Shown: piece after piece, positions 1-8,791 of the stretch | How the letters are laid out: every line of letters begins with the position of its first letter | How positions within the stretch are numbered: position 1 is the stretch's first letter | Origin: Succinivibrio dextrinosolvens | GTDB lineage: Bacteria > Pseudomonadota > Gammaproteobacteria > Enterobacterales > Succinivibrionaceae | Length of the DNA: 44,217 nt | Reading direction: 5' to 3' | Assembly: GCF_900116345.1 (NCBI RefSeq) | Contig: NZ_FPAH01000022.1 | Span: forward strand, 1-44,217 | The notes under the pieces: model-generated | Database searches by the model: none | Seen by the model: only the letters and a program-made list of their open reading frames with translations | What the model was told of the DNA's origin: nothing | Position numbers and translations under genes: made by a program

Positions 1-67
1 CAACAAAATCGTATTTGAAAATTTCAATTCCCTAGAAATAACAAAATTCTATGTTTGAAAAATGAAA

Positions 68-95
68 GAGGCTGACATACTTTTTAGTCAGCCTC
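68..95 (-). terminator. Terminator of the TRAP operon
   Basis: A perfect 9-bp stem (GAGGCTGAC / GTCAGCCTC) with a 10-nt loop lies 17 bp after the dctM stop. Read on the minus strand it is followed by a T-rich stretch (TTTCATTTTT). This is the expected rho-independent end of the dctPQM transcript. Confidence 0.8.
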
Positions 96-111
96 ATGAG
101 AAGAATTTCCA

Positions 112-1392
112 TTAATGCATCATATCCGGTACGAATGTGATGATTGATGGGAAATATGTCAGAACGAGTAAATCGACAATGAACATGGCCAGATAAGGCA
201 GAATCTTAGCTGTTACCTTATCTACAGAGATACCTGTAATTGAAGATACCACGAACAGATCCAGTCCTACTGGTGGAGTTACGCAGCCGATAGCCAGGTT
301 AACAACCATCAGCACACCGAAGAACATAGGATCGATTCCCATGCCGACTGCTACAGGAAGCAGAATTGGGGTCAGAATAACCACAGCTGCTGAAGCGTTA
401 ACCAGAGTACCGATAATCAGTAACAGCACGTTAATCATCATCAGGAAGACGAACTTATTGTCAGTTACGCTTGCGAAGAACTCTGCCAGCATGTGTGGCA
501 CATGTGCATTGGTCAGAATCCAGCCGAACAGGTTAGCGGCACCAACCACGAACATAATCATGGTGGTATTGTAAGCTGCACTTAGAAGCGTCTTTGGAAG
601 ATCACTCCACTTAAGCTCCTTATAAATGAACAGTCCTACAACTGCACCGTAAACAGCAGCGACAGCGGCAGCCTCGGTTGGAGTGAACAGACCAAGATAG
701 ATACCGCCTAAGATAATAACCGGCATCATCAGAGCCCAGAAACACTCTTTGAAGGATTTTGCCACCTTAACAATTGAGAAATTGCCTTCTCCGCTGTATC
801 CGTTCTTTTTGGAAATGAACCAGGAAACGATACACATGGTTATACCCATCAGAATACCAGGAGCAAAACCTGCCATGAACAGATCGGCAACAGATACGTT
901 GGCGATAGAGCCGTAAACAACCATGGTGATTGAAGGAGGAATAATAATACCTACCGTACCGCCGGCCGCCACGACAGCAGCTGCAAAGGCACGAGGATAA
1001 CCACGTCTCTCCATCTCATCGATCATTGATGCACCGATTGCTGCGGTAGTTGCTGCAGATGATCCTGATAGGGCAGCAAAGAACATACCAGCAACAGATA
1101 CCACCAGAGCCAGACCGCCTGATAGTGAACCTACCAGAGACATTGAGAAATCAACGATTCTCTTGGTAACACCACCGTCAGACATGAATGCACCTGCCAG
1201 CATGAAGAAAGGCACTGCCATGAACGAGAAGGAGTCTACTGATGTGAACATACGCTGCACAATAACCAGAAGCGGAGGCATATGTTCGCCGAAGAATAAT
1301 CCTGCTGCAGAAGCAAGTCCCAGACCTACACCGATAGATGCACCGGTAGCCAGGATTACTGCAAAGGATACTAAAACGATTAAAAGAACCAT
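112..1392 (-). CDS. dctM: TRAP transporter large permease (DctM family)
   Basis: This 426-residue, strongly hydrophobic protein has the normal length and character of the DctM large subunit of tripartite ATP-independent periplasmic transporters. It forms the ion-coupled translocation channel in the inner membrane. Family-typical stretches include the Gly/Ala/Ser-rich segment around residues 105-120 (ALSGSSAATTAAIG), GTVGIIIPPSI near residue 145, and a C-terminal block with NLAIGCVTPPVG. The start ATG at 1392 follows an AGGA element. It lies 19 bp after dctQ and is the last gene of the dctP-dctQ-dctM set. The substrate cannot be read from the sequence; C4-dicarboxylates and sugar acids are both common for this family. 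Confidence 0.93.
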   Translation of the reverse strand: MVLLIVLVSFAVILATGASIGVGLGLASAAGLFFGEHMPPLLVIVQRMFTSVDSFSFMAVPFFMLAGAFMSDGGVTKRIVDFSMSLVGSLSGGLALVVSVAGMFFAALSGSSAATTAAIGASMIDEMERRGYPRAFAAAVVAAGGTVGIIIPPSITMVVYGSIANVSVADLFMAGFAPGILMGITMCIVSWFISKKNGYSGEGNFSIVKVAKSFKECFWALMMPVIILGGIYLGLFTPTEAAAVAAVYGAVVGLFIYKELKWSDLPKTLLSAAYNTTMIMFVVGAANLFGWILTNAHVPHMLAEFFASVTDNKFVFLMMINVLLLIIGTLVNASAAVVILTPILLPVAVGMGIDPMFFGVLMVVNLAIGCVTPPVGLDLFVVSSITGISVDKVTAKILPYLAMFIVDLLVLTYFPSIITFVPDMMH

Positions 1393-1411
1393 ATTTTCCT
1401 AAGCTCCTATA

Positions 1412-1906
1412 CTATTCACTGCCCTTTGGCTTAATCTCTGAAGCAGGTGTTTTGAGAACCTTCAGCAGATTTAAGATGACATAGATAAGCATAACTGCAC
1501 AGCCAAATGGAATTACCACATATACATATGACATTGGGATCTGCATGGCAGGTGAGGTTTGGAAACTGGTTCTTCCAACCATGATGCAACCGTAGTACAC
1601 CATGATCCCCAGGAAAGTTATAGAGAATATGTCGGCGACAATATTCAGGAACTTAAGTGTTGCTCCTTTAACACGACTGGTCAGGGTTTCAATACACATA
1701 TGTCCGCCGTAGCTGGCTACAAGAGGCATTGAAAGGAAAACAACCCAAACGAAAAGATAGCGTGCCAGCTCTTCACCCCAGGCAGGAGTCCAGCTGAACA
1801 CATATCTGGTGATAACCTGAGCAAAAACCAGAATCAGCATCAGTCCGTTTGCGAATGTAACCAGAAGCTTGAGGAATTTTTCTAATGCCTGAAATAAAGC
1901 TAGCAT
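1412..1906 (-). CDS. dctQ: TRAP transporter small permease (DctQ family)
   Basis: A 164-residue protein with four hydrophobic segments, the usual size of the DctQ small membrane subunit that pairs with DctM. The segment near residues 40-70 (WGEELARYLFVWVVFLS) is the conserved DctQ signature, including the E-E-x-A-R-Y core. The start ATG at 1906 is preceded by AAGGATGA. It stands between the binding-protein gene upstream and dctM downstream. A hairpin in the gap to dctP probably lowers its expression relative to the binding protein. Confidence 0.92.
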   Translation of the reverse strand: MLALFQALEKFLKLLVTFANGLMLILVFAQVITRYVFSWTPAWGEELARYLFVWVVFLSMPLVASYGGHMCIETLTSRVKGATLKFLNIVADIFSITFLGIMVYYGCIMVGRTSFQTSPAMQIPMSYVYVVIPFGCAVMLIYVILNLLKVLKTPASEIKPKGSE

Positions 1907-1935
1907 AAAATCATCCTTGAATTCTGTTTAAAAAA

Positions 1936-1955
1936 TCCTCGCCCGAAGGCGAGGA
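1936..1955 (-). terminator. Intra-operon terminator/attenuator between dctP and dctQ
   Basis: A perfect 8-bp GC-rich stem (TCCTCGCC / GGCGAGGA) closes a 4-nt loop that reads TTCG on the minus strand, and is followed by TTTTTT. It sits 10 bp after the dctP stop and 29 bp before dctQ. It has every mark of an intrinsic terminator, so only part of the transcripts would reach dctQM, or it protects the dctP message 3' end. Confidence 0.85.
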
Positions 1956-1964
1956 AGTAGGTTT

Positions 1965-2939
1965 TTATTTTACGTTTACGATTGCATCGACGGTTTCGTT
2001 ACCGAATTTCTTGGTATATAGCTCCCAGACACTCTTGGTTGCATCGATGAAAGCCTGCTTATCAACGTCATTGTTGATCTGAGCTCCACCTTCCACGATG
2101 GTCTTGGCGAACTTGTCCTCAAGATCACGGCATAGCTGACGCTGCCAGTCTTTTGTTTCCATTGCGGCCTTGGAAATGATTTCCTTCTGTGAATCATTCA
2201 GTCCGTCCCATGCAAACTTGCTGATTAGAACAACCTCAGGAGCATAAGTATGAGCTGTTAGAGATACATACTTCTGAACTTCGTAGAAATGCTTGGTAGC
2301 AATCTGGCTTAATGGGTTTTCCTGACCGTCGATAACGCCTTTCTGAAGTGCGGTGTAAAGCTCACTCATAGCCATTGGGGTAGGGCTTGCCTTTAAAGCC
2401 TTCATAAGTTCGATATAAACAGGCTGTTCCATAACACGAACCTTCAGACCTTCCATGTCTTTTGGTGTCTTGATTGGACGCTTGTTGTTGGTCATGTGAC
2501 GGATACCGTTTTCCCAGATAGCAAGAGTGATCATGCCTTTTGGCTCAACATATTTCTTGCACAGATCCATACCGATGGTATCCAGTGCCTTATAAGCGTG
2601 GTCTGTGTCTCTGAATAGGAATGGAAGATCGAATACTGAAACTTCTGGAGCAAAGTTTCCTAATACAGCGGTACCGGTCAGAGTCATTTCAACAGTGCCA
2701 AGAGTTAAACCTTCTACAAGGTCACGCTGGTTACCTAACTGTGATGATGGGAATACCTGAACCTCAATATCTCCGTTTGAATAGTTCTTAACAAGTTCTG
2801 CAAAATGATCTGCGCCCATGCCGTATGGGTTTGATGGTTCTGCGATATGACCTAGTTTAAGGGTTACTGAAGCAGCATTTGCGGCACTTAGAGAAAACAT
2901 ACATGCAGCAATGCAGGTTGCAACGAAACGAAACTTCAT
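1965..2939 (-). CDS. dctP: TRAP transporter periplasmic solute-binding protein (DctP family)
   Basis: A 324-residue DctP-type binding protein. The start at 2939 is chosen because it follows AGGAGCT and begins a clear signal peptide (MKFRFVATCIAACMFSL, cleavage after ANA near residue 22); an in-frame upstream extension to 3038 lacks these. Conserved family stretches are the mature N-terminus LKLGHI, FPSSQLG, the ligand-binding Arg region (MEGLKVRVM) and DGQENP near residue 205. It delivers the substrate to DctQM. It is the first gene of the operon; about 250 bp upstream separates it from the araA terminator and should hold its promoter. The ligand is not predictable from sequence alone. Confidence 0.92.
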   Translation of the reverse strand: MKFRFVATCIAACMFSLSAANAASVTLKLGHIAEPSNPYGMGADHFAELVKNYSNGDIEVQVFPSSQLGNQRDLVEGLTLGTVEMTLTGTAVLGNFAPEVSVFDLPFLFRDTDHAYKALDTIGMDLCKKYVEPKGMITLAIWENGIRHMTNNKRPIKTPKDMEGLKVRVMEQPVYIELMKALKASPTPMAMSELYTALQKGVIDGQENPLSQIATKHFYEVQKYVSLTAHTYAPEVVLISKFAWDGLNDSQKEIISKAAMETKDWQRQLCRDLEDKFAKTIVEGGAQINNDVDKQAFIDATKSVWELYTKKFGNETVDAIVNVK

Positions 2940-3188
2940 ATGAGCTCCTATGTATCTGTAAAAACGTAATAAAAACCTAAAAAAAGTTTCAGATATGTTA
3001 AAAAACGACGTTTTTCGGACGTTTAATAAAACATACATCCGTTGTCAAAATTAAAATTAAGAGGATATTTAGTCAAGAAACATAAGTTTTTGTGTATAAC
3101 ATCTGATAGGTTACTCACACTTGGATTATTTTCTTAAAATTATTTTTGAAGTAGGTCACTAAGGCGGGTAGTTTTGGAGCAAAAAAAA

Positions 3189-3218
3189 GCCTACAGCCGT
3201 GAGCCATGGACTGCAGGC
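3189..3218 (-). terminator. Terminator after araA
   Basis: Arms GCCTACAG (3189-3196) and CTGCAGGC (3211-3218) pair with one G-U when read on the minus strand, and are followed there by a run of eight T. It lies 30 bp beyond the araA stop and separates araA from the TRAP operon on the same strand. Confidence 0.8.
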
Positions 3219-3247
3219 AAAAAATCATAAAGACTTAAAACTAGAAA

Positions 3248-4693
3248 CTATTTGTAGTACTGAGTTGCCATCTTCTCAAGATCTGCCTCAGTGGTATCCT
3301 CACCAATGCAGATTAGCTCAGTACCGGTTAACTTGGCGAACAGAGCAATATCCTCACGGGTTAGAGCAGTTGATACAACGCTGTGGTGAGCACCACCTGC
3401 ATAGCACCAGCCTGCAGTACCGATACGGAAGTTTGGCTTGTGACGGTACATGATTCTTGCAACTGGCAGCTTAGGCATTGGCTTAGGCTGTTTTACAAGC
3501 TCGATATCAGCACAGATAATTCTGAAGTGAGTGCCCATATCAACCAGAGTTACCTGAATACCGTCACCCTCAACACCGTCGAAGATCAGACGTGCAGGAT
3601 CTTCCTTGCCACCGATGCCTAATGGAAGAACATCAATCTCTGGCTTGGTAGCTGCAAAGGTTACAGGAACCTCTAGCATGTGAGATGCAAGCTCAAGCTC
3701 TTTGCCCTCGGTTAAATCGTAGGTGTAATCCTCGATGAAGCCGGTTGCACCCTTACGGCCCTCAGCCATGTTCATAAGAACAGCTGACAGAGCTGAAATC
3801 TTGTAGTCACCCTCTGGACCAAAGCCGATACCCTTGCCCATCAGATTCTGAGCTGCAATACCTGGAAGCTGCTTTAGACCATGCAGATCCTGGAAAGTAT
3901 CAGCAAATGCGCCTAGCTTTCTTGCTGACAGGAACTTCTCTAAACCAACCTCATAGCGAGCCTGTTCACGAACAGCTTCAATGTTGGTGGTCTTCATGGT
4001 GTACTTGGAGGTGTACTCATTCATCTTGGTATCAATTTCAGCTTCTGAAACTGCATTGATTTCCTTAACCAGATCACCCAGAGCAAAGTAGTTGCACTCC
4101 CAGCCGTAACGGATCTGTGACTCAACACGATCTCCGTCGGTAACTGCTACTTCACGCATGTTGTTACCGAATGAAGCAACCTTAAGGTGTCTTGAGAAAT
4201 TGATTGCACGTGCAACATCAACGAATCTTGAAATTCTGTCAATTACGTCCTGATGCTCATAGTAGCCAGCAACAACCTGGTGTGGTATACGCAGACGTGC
4301 AAGAATAAATCCGTACTCACGGTCACCGTGAGCTGCCTGATTCAGGTTCATGAAGTCCATGTCAATTTCGTCGTATGGAAGCTTCTCATTTGCCTGAGTG
4401 TGCAGGTGAATCAGAGGCTTGCGCAGCTCCTGTAAACCCTTAATCCACATTTTTGCAGGTGAGAAGGTGTGCATCCAGGTCATAACACCGATACAGTCCT
4501 CGTCAGTGCTTACCTTTCGCATGTCCTCAATACAGGTCTCTGAATTGATAACAGTTGGAAGCAGCTCAACCTTAACGCCCTGAAGTTTCTTGTTAAAGAA
4601 CTCAGTCATTCTTGCTGCATCTGCTGCAACCTGCTTTAAGCACTCCTCACCGTATAGATCCTGTGAGCCAACAACAAAATATAACTTAGCCAT
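3248..4693 (-). CDS. araA: L-arabinose isomerase
   Basis: A 481-residue protein recognisable as AraA, the enzyme that converts L-arabinose to L-ribulose in the cytoplasm. The N-terminus VVGSQDLYGEE, the block MTWMHTFSPAKMWIKGL near residue 75-90, the central GFGPEGDYK and the C-terminal GWCYAGGAHHSV all match the family; the metal and substrate ligands (two Glu, two His) fall in these blocks. Length is a little under the E. coli enzyme (500). It is 84 bp downstream of the ABC transporter genes, with a terminator hairpin in the gap, so it is either read through at a lower level or has its own promoter. araB and araD are not in the window. Confidence 0.96.
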   Translation of the reverse strand: MAKLYFVVGSQDLYGEECLKQVAADAARMTEFFNKKLQGVKVELLPTVINSETCIEDMRKVSTDEDCIGVMTWMHTFSPAKMWIKGLQELRKPLIHLHTQANEKLPYDEIDMDFMNLNQAAHGDREYGFILARLRIPHQVVAGYYEHQDVIDRISRFVDVARAINFSRHLKVASFGNNMREVAVTDGDRVESQIRYGWECNYFALGDLVKEINAVSEAEIDTKMNEYTSKYTMKTTNIEAVREQARYEVGLEKFLSARKLGAFADTFQDLHGLKQLPGIAAQNLMGKGIGFGPEGDYKISALSAVLMNMAEGRKGATGFIEDYTYDLTEGKELELASHMLEVPVTFAATKPEIDVLPLGIGGKEDPARLIFDGVEGDGIQVTLVDMGTHFRIICADIELVKQPKPMPKLPVARIMYRHKPNFRIGTAGWCYAGGAHHSVVSTALTREDIALFAKLTGTELICIGEDTTEADLEKMATQYYK

Positions 4694-4752
4694 AATTGAT
4701 GTTTATCCTTAAATGAATTTGATTAAAAATATTGTTATAGTTTCAAAAAACA

Positions 4753-4771
4753 CCCCGCATAGAATGCGGGG
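4753..4771 (-). terminator. Hairpin between sugar permease and araA
   Basis: An 8-bp perfect stem (CCCCGCAT / ATGCGGGG) with a 3-nt loop, followed on the minus strand by TGTTTTTT. It lies 6 bp after the permease stop and 59 bp before araA, so it should limit transcription passing from the transporter genes into araA. Confidence 0.8.
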
Positions 4772-4777
4772 GAACTG

Positions 4778-5812
4778 CTACTTGATAACGTGAATTGCTT
4801 TTCTGTCAGCAAAGATTGCTACGAAGATTAAGAATACGATACCTTCGATTAACTGCATCATTGGGATGCTGAAGCCGATCATGTTCAGACCTGAGTTCAG
4901 AACTACGAACAGCAGTGAACCTACGATGAAGTTACCGAATCTTGCCATAGCACCACCAGAGATTGGCATACCGCCTAAAACCAGAGCGATAAGGATCTGG
5001 GTCTCTAACTGGTTACCGCCTGAAGAGGTAACAGAACCGTTCTTGATGGATAGAATGAATGCTGCGAAACCGGTGATTGCACCTGATAATACATAAACCA
5101 GGAACTTGATTCTGTCGGTACGGATACCTGAGAACTTAGCTGCCTTTTCACCTGCACCGATAGCCTTCAGGTAGGTTCCGAACTTGGTGAAGCAGAAGAA
5201 TACGAAACCAACTGCAACTACTGCTGCGGTACAGCCAACCTTAAGTGCGGTGCTGTCCAACTCAATCAGTTCGAAAGAACCTGCAACAGGTGCCTCAGTG
5301 GTCAGATACTTGATTAAGCCTCTGAACAGGAACATGGTACAGATTGTTACAATGAAGGATTTTATTTTACGGTTAACGTAGAAATATCCGTTGATTGCAC
5401 CGATAGCAGCACCGGTCAGAATACCTCCGATGATTGCAAGCGAAATGCTGTACTGAGACAGAGAGCAGACCACAATTGCGGATAAGCCCAGAATTGAACC
5501 CTGTGAGAAGTCCAGACCGCCCATGGTCATGATGAAGAACACGCCCATTGAAGCAATCATGATTACGTATACCTGAGACATAGCTAATGGCAGCTTGTGC
5601 ATCATTTTGCCATCGGTCAGGAAGTTGAACAGGAAGAATACTAAAACAAGTCCAACGATAGGCAGCAGAGAACGAATCATTCTCATTCTGCGAAGTTTTT
5701 TCTGTTCCAGATCTTTTTTATTATTATTCTGGTCTTTATTTCCTAGTGTGTCTGACATGGTCTGGCTCCTTAAACCAATATCTAAAGAAGTATTGTTTGC
5801 AATGTCTGTCAT
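4778..5812 (-). CDS. Sugar ABC transporter permease (second permease, BPD_transp_2/RbsC family)
   Basis: A 344-residue membrane protein of the ribose/arabinose/galactose permease family. The family core is visible as MGGLDFSQGSILGLSAI near residue 95-110 and FGTYLKAIGAGEKAAKFSGI around residue 215. A charged cytoplasmic N-terminus precedes the first membrane segment. An ATG at 5758 has a stronger ribosome site (AAGGAG, 8 nt spacing) than the ATG at 5812 and would give a 326-residue product; which is used is open. It follows the ATPase by 16 bp and, with the other permease, forms a heterodimeric channel as in the YtfT/YjfF type of transporter. Arabinose as substrate is inferred from adjacent araA. 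Confidence 0.9.
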   Translation of the reverse strand: MTDIANNTSLDIGLRSQTMSDTLGNKDQNNNKKDLEQKKLRRMRMIRSLLPIVGLVLVFFLFNFLTDGKMMHKLPLAMSQVYVIMIASMGVFFIMTMGGLDFSQGSILGLSAIVVCSLSQYSISLAIIGGILTGAAIGAINGYFYVNRKIKSFIVTICTMFLFRGLIKYLTTEAPVAGSFELIELDSTALKVGCTAAVVAVGFVFFCFTKFGTYLKAIGAGEKAAKFSGIRTDRIKFLVYVLSGAITGFAAFILSIKNGSVTSSGGNQLETQILIALVLGGMPISGGAMARFGNFIVGSLLFVVLNSGLNMIGFSIPMMQLIEGIVFLIFVAIFADRKAIHVIK

Positions 5813-5828
5813 TTTTATTATTTCTCCG

Positions 5829-7328
5829 TTAAACCATCATTGAGATCAGGCTGTTTTCATTCAGTTCGCGGGAACGTGGCAGCTCACCCTTCAGTGCACC
5901 GTCCTTCATAATAATGATGCGGTCGCACATACCGATAAGCTCCATCAGCTCCTCAGAGATCATGATGATTGACTTACCCTGTTTTCTCATGCGGTCCATC
6001 AGCTGGTAAATATCCTGCTTAACCTTGATATCGATACCACGGGTTGGGGAATCGAGTACCACGATGTCTGAACCCTTACCAATCCAGCGAGCCAGAACAA
6101 CCTTCTGCTTGTTACCGCCAGACAGTTCAGATACAAACTGATCGGTATTTACCATCTTTACAGACATTTCCTTTGCATAGTCGATTGCAAATTTCTTAAT
6201 CTTGCCCCAGTTAAGAATACCGGCATTGTTTGATAATTCATTCAGTGAAGGCAGGGCGATGTTGTCGCGGATACTCTGATTCAGAACAACAGACTCATTA
6301 TCTCTATCCTTTGAGGTGTATGCGATAGAGTGAGAAATTGCTGTTGGAATATCGTTAATCTGAGTGCCGTCTGCAAGTACTACAGAACCTTCTCTGTCAA
6401 AACTTGCACCGAAGATTGCCTTGCCGATTTCGTGCATACCGGACTCGGACAGACCACCGAAGCCAAGAATTTCACCTTTGTGAAGATCGAAGCTTACATT
6501 CTGGATCAGTCCAGGAACTGTTACGTTCTTAACTGAAAGTACAACCTCATCGCTAACCTTCTCACCGTAGTCTGAACGGTAGTAGTCACCGGTAACCTCA
6601 CGGCCTACCATCAGCTTCTTCAGATCATCTTCTGTTACATCCTTACTCTTTACAGTGTCGATGTACTCACCGTCACGGAGAATGGTGATGGTGTCAGACT
6701 TGGCCAGAATTTCTGGTAAGTCGTGGGAGATGAAGATAACTGTATTACCCTGCTCACGGATACGGTTCATGTGCTTGTAAAGCTCTTCACGACCTTCCTG
6801 AGACAGTGCGGTAGTGGTCTCATCGATAACTACAATCTTTGGATTGAAGTAGGTTGCCTTTACGATTTCGATCAGCTTTCTTTCCTCGAAATTGTAGTTG
6901 TCTACAAGATCGTCTGCCTTGATGAAGTCAAATCCGTATTCTTTTAACAGACGGTTTGCCTCTGCGTTCATTGCTGGAGTATTTCTGAAACCGTAAGTGA
7001 TGAATCTTTCCTCATGACCTAAAAAGATGTTCTCAGCAACGGTCAGACCAGACAGAGTTCCTAACTCCTGAACAATGATGGATACGCCTCTGTTGTTTGC
7101 ATCTACCTGATTCTTTGGATGGATATCCTCACCGTCCAGGGTAAAGGTACCGCTTTCCATTGGGTAGATACCGGTTAACATGTTGGTCATGGTTGATTTA
7201 CCAGAACCGTTTTCGCCGATAAGTGCGTGTACTTCGCCTTTGTTGATATCAAAAGATACGTTGTTAAGTGCTCTGTTGATACCGAAATGTTTGGTAATGT
7301 TTCTAACCTGTAATCTTACTTCGCTCAT
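5829..7328 (-). CDS. Sugar ABC transporter ATP-binding protein (AraG/MglA/RbsA type)
   Basis: A 499-residue tandem ATPase that powers sugar import. The N-terminal half has a perfect Walker A (GENGSGKST, residues 38-46), Walker B IVVIDE (165-170) and an SH switch (201-202), but its signature loop is eroded to NFEERKLIEI. The C-terminal half has a good signature (LSGGN, 402-406), but its Walker A is GGLSESGMHEIG and its Walker B ends in Ser (IVVLDS, 422-427) instead of Glu. One complete composite ATP site is therefore expected (first-half Walker motifs with second-half signature) and one degenerate site. Partial asymmetry is known in this family. It is 14 bp downstream of one permease gene and 16 bp upstream of the other. 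Confidence 0.94.
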   Translation of the reverse strand: MSEVRLQVRNITKHFGINRALNNVSFDINKGEVHALIGENGSGKSTMTNMLTGIYPMESGTFTLDGEDIHPKNQVDANNRGVSIIVQELGTLSGLTVAENIFLGHEERFITYGFRNTPAMNAEANRLLKEYGFDFIKADDLVDNYNFEERKLIEIVKATYFNPKIVVIDETTTALSQEGREELYKHMNRIREQGNTVIFISHDLPEILAKSDTITILRDGEYIDTVKSKDVTEDDLKKLMVGREVTGDYYRSDYGEKVSDEVVLSVKNVTVPGLIQNVSFDLHKGEILGFGGLSESGMHEIGKAIFGASFDREGSVVLADGTQINDIPTAISHSIAYTSKDRDNESVVLNQSIRDNIALPSLNELSNNAGILNWGKIKKFAIDYAKEMSVKMVNTDQFVSELSGGNKQKVVLARWIGKGSDIVVLDSPTRGIDIKVKQDIYQLMDRMRKQGKSIIMISEELMELIGMCDRIIIMKDGALKGELPRSRELNENSLISMMV

Positions 7329-7342
7329 TTTTCTTATCCTTA

Positions 7343-8293
7343 TTACTTAACGATTTCGCCCTTAGATACCTTGGTGGTTAATGTGATGATTACCAGCAGA
7401 GCAAGACCTGTGATAACGTCCTGAATAGCTGTTGGAGCACCAAGTGAAATGAAGCCGAAGAAGATGATGTTAACGATGAACTCACCCAGGATAATAGCCT
7501 GAAGAGGAATTCCGTACTTCATGAATGCAAGACCGAAGAAGCATCCCATTGTTGGAACGAAGTTACGTGCCATTGATGACATGCCGGTGGCTGCAACCAT
7601 TGATGAACCGTAGCTGATGGTTAGAACAGCCATGGCACCGAAGAATGCGCCTGATAGAATGAATGCGTAAACCTTGAACTTGTCAACGTTGATACCCATG
7701 TTCTTGGCTACGAACTCGTCAGAACCGATTGCGTAGGTGTAGGTACCGAACTTGGTGTAGTTCAGAATACCGTATGCAATGATGAAGGTGATAACTGCAA
7801 GAATGATGTTGCCTGGCATTGAACCGAAAGCACGTAGTGATGAAGGAAGAGTCTGAACTACGCCACCTGCCATATAGTTGGCAACTGACTCATATATAAG
7901 AGCAAGACCTGCGGTAACAATCATTGAAGGGATACGCAACTTTACATATAGAACACCGTTTACAAGACCAACTAAAGCGCCGGTAATAATTGCGCCGCCA
8001 ATCAGTCCGGTGTAGCCCATCTGGAAGTGGGTTGCCAGCTGGCAGCCTACAACTGCTGACAGGATGATGTTAGCACCGATAGAAAAGTCGAACAGACCCA
8101 TATCCATCACGAAATAGAATCCGATGGCACCAACTGTGGCAATCAAACTTGCCTGAAAGTAGTTTAGAAGATTGTCTGGTGCTCCGAAGTTGTCTGGAGT
8201 TAAAACTTTGAATATAGCCCAGGATAGAAATACCAGTGCTACTAAAACTATGTAACCTTTAGTTGCACCGGAGAGATTTTTTATTCCAGTCAT
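7343..8293 (-). CDS. Sugar ABC transporter permease (first permease, BPD_transp_2/RbsC family)
   Basis: A 316-residue integral membrane protein of the same family as the permease at 4778-5812. Family blocks are MDMGLFDFSIGANIILSAV near residue 62-80 and FGTYTYAIGSDEFVAKNMGI near residue 183-202. The start ATG at 8293 follows AAGGAATC. It heads the minus-strand transporter operon, directly beside the divergent control region shared with the binding-protein gene. Two different permeases with one fused ATPase is the arrangement of YtfRT-YjfF, whereas AraFGH has only one permease; L-arabinose remains the likeliest substrate from context. Confidence 0.9.
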   Translation of the reverse strand: MTGIKNLSGATKGYIVLVALVFLSWAIFKVLTPDNFGAPDNLLNYFQASLIATVGAIGFYFVMDMGLFDFSIGANIILSAVVGCQLATHFQMGYTGLIGGAIITGALVGLVNGVLYVKLRIPSMIVTAGLALIYESVANYMAGGVVQTLPSSLRAFGSMPGNIILAVITFIIAYGILNYTKFGTYTYAIGSDEFVAKNMGINVDKFKVYAFILSGAFFGAMAVLTISYGSSMVAATGMSSMARNFVPTMGCFFGLAFMKYGIPLQAIILGEFIVNIIFFGFISLGAPTAIQDVITGLALLVIITLTTKVSKGEIVK

Positions 8294-8376
8294 GATGTTG
8301 ATTCCTTTTTTGCATGTGAGGTAAAACCTGACATGGGTTTGTTTTTAGTCTAAGGCACAAGCCATTTGTTGTATCC

Positions 8377-8392
8377 ATGCACATTTGTGCAT
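8377..8392. promoter_or_regulatory. 16-bp palindrome upstream of sugar permease operon
   Basis: ATGCACA-TT-TGTGCAT is a perfect inverted repeat with 7-bp arms, 84 bp upstream of the permease start codon on the minus strand. It looks like a binding site for a dimeric regulator; the regulator is unknown. Confidence 0.6.
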
Positions 8393-8433
8393 TTGAGTTA
8401 ATTTAAATGTATACGAATTTTGATTTAAAATCA

Positions 8434-8447
8434 CGTAAACGGTTACG
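8434..8447. promoter_or_regulatory. LacI/GalR-type operator (site 1)
   Basis: CGTAAACGGTTACG is a near-perfect dyad (6 of 7 pairs) with the central CG-containing core typical of LacI/GalR family operators. It is nearest the minus-strand permease operon. Confidence 0.6.
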
Positions 8448-8777
8448 ATAATATATGAATACGCACAAATTTTAATTAAATTTGGTCATTTTTATGAATC
8501 AAATCACAAAAACTTTCAAAAAAATTTTAAGTTACAGATGGTTAAGAACCTTTATTCTTCCTATGTATGTAAAGAAGTTTCATATTGTCTGACCGGTAAA
8601 TGCGCAAGTCCTTGCTATTACTAAAAAAATTTACAAAGCTTTTCGTTAAACTTTTGAGGAGATTAAAAAAATACACAAATGTAAACTTTGAATAAAAATG
8701 TTAACTAACTGAAAATAAAAGAGAAGTTATAAATGACAGGCACATATTAAAAAATAGTTTTCTGATTTTGTGATCTC

Positions 8778-8791
8778 CGCACACGTTTACG
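8778..8791. promoter_or_regulatory. LacI/GalR-type operator (site 2)
   Basis: CGCACACGTTTACG shares its right half and the following GATAA with site 1 and keeps 5 of 7 dyad pairs. It is about 100 bp upstream of the binding-protein start codon. The centres of the two sites are 344 bp apart. Confidence 0.55.

Noticed and set aside
2990-3025. Operator before dctP (repeated GACGTTT)
   Set aside because: Two short direct copies in an AT-rich stretch with no dyad; chance is likely.
3248-8293. Galactofuranose (ytfQRT-yjfF) transporter
   Set aside because: Gene plan with two permeases is alike, but adjacent araA favours arabinose; substrate left as inferred.
8769-8784. CRP site TGTGA...CACAC in the sugar control region
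   Set aside because: The left half is perfect, but the right half fits only with a spacer of 5 rather than 6 bp; kept as a half-site remark only.
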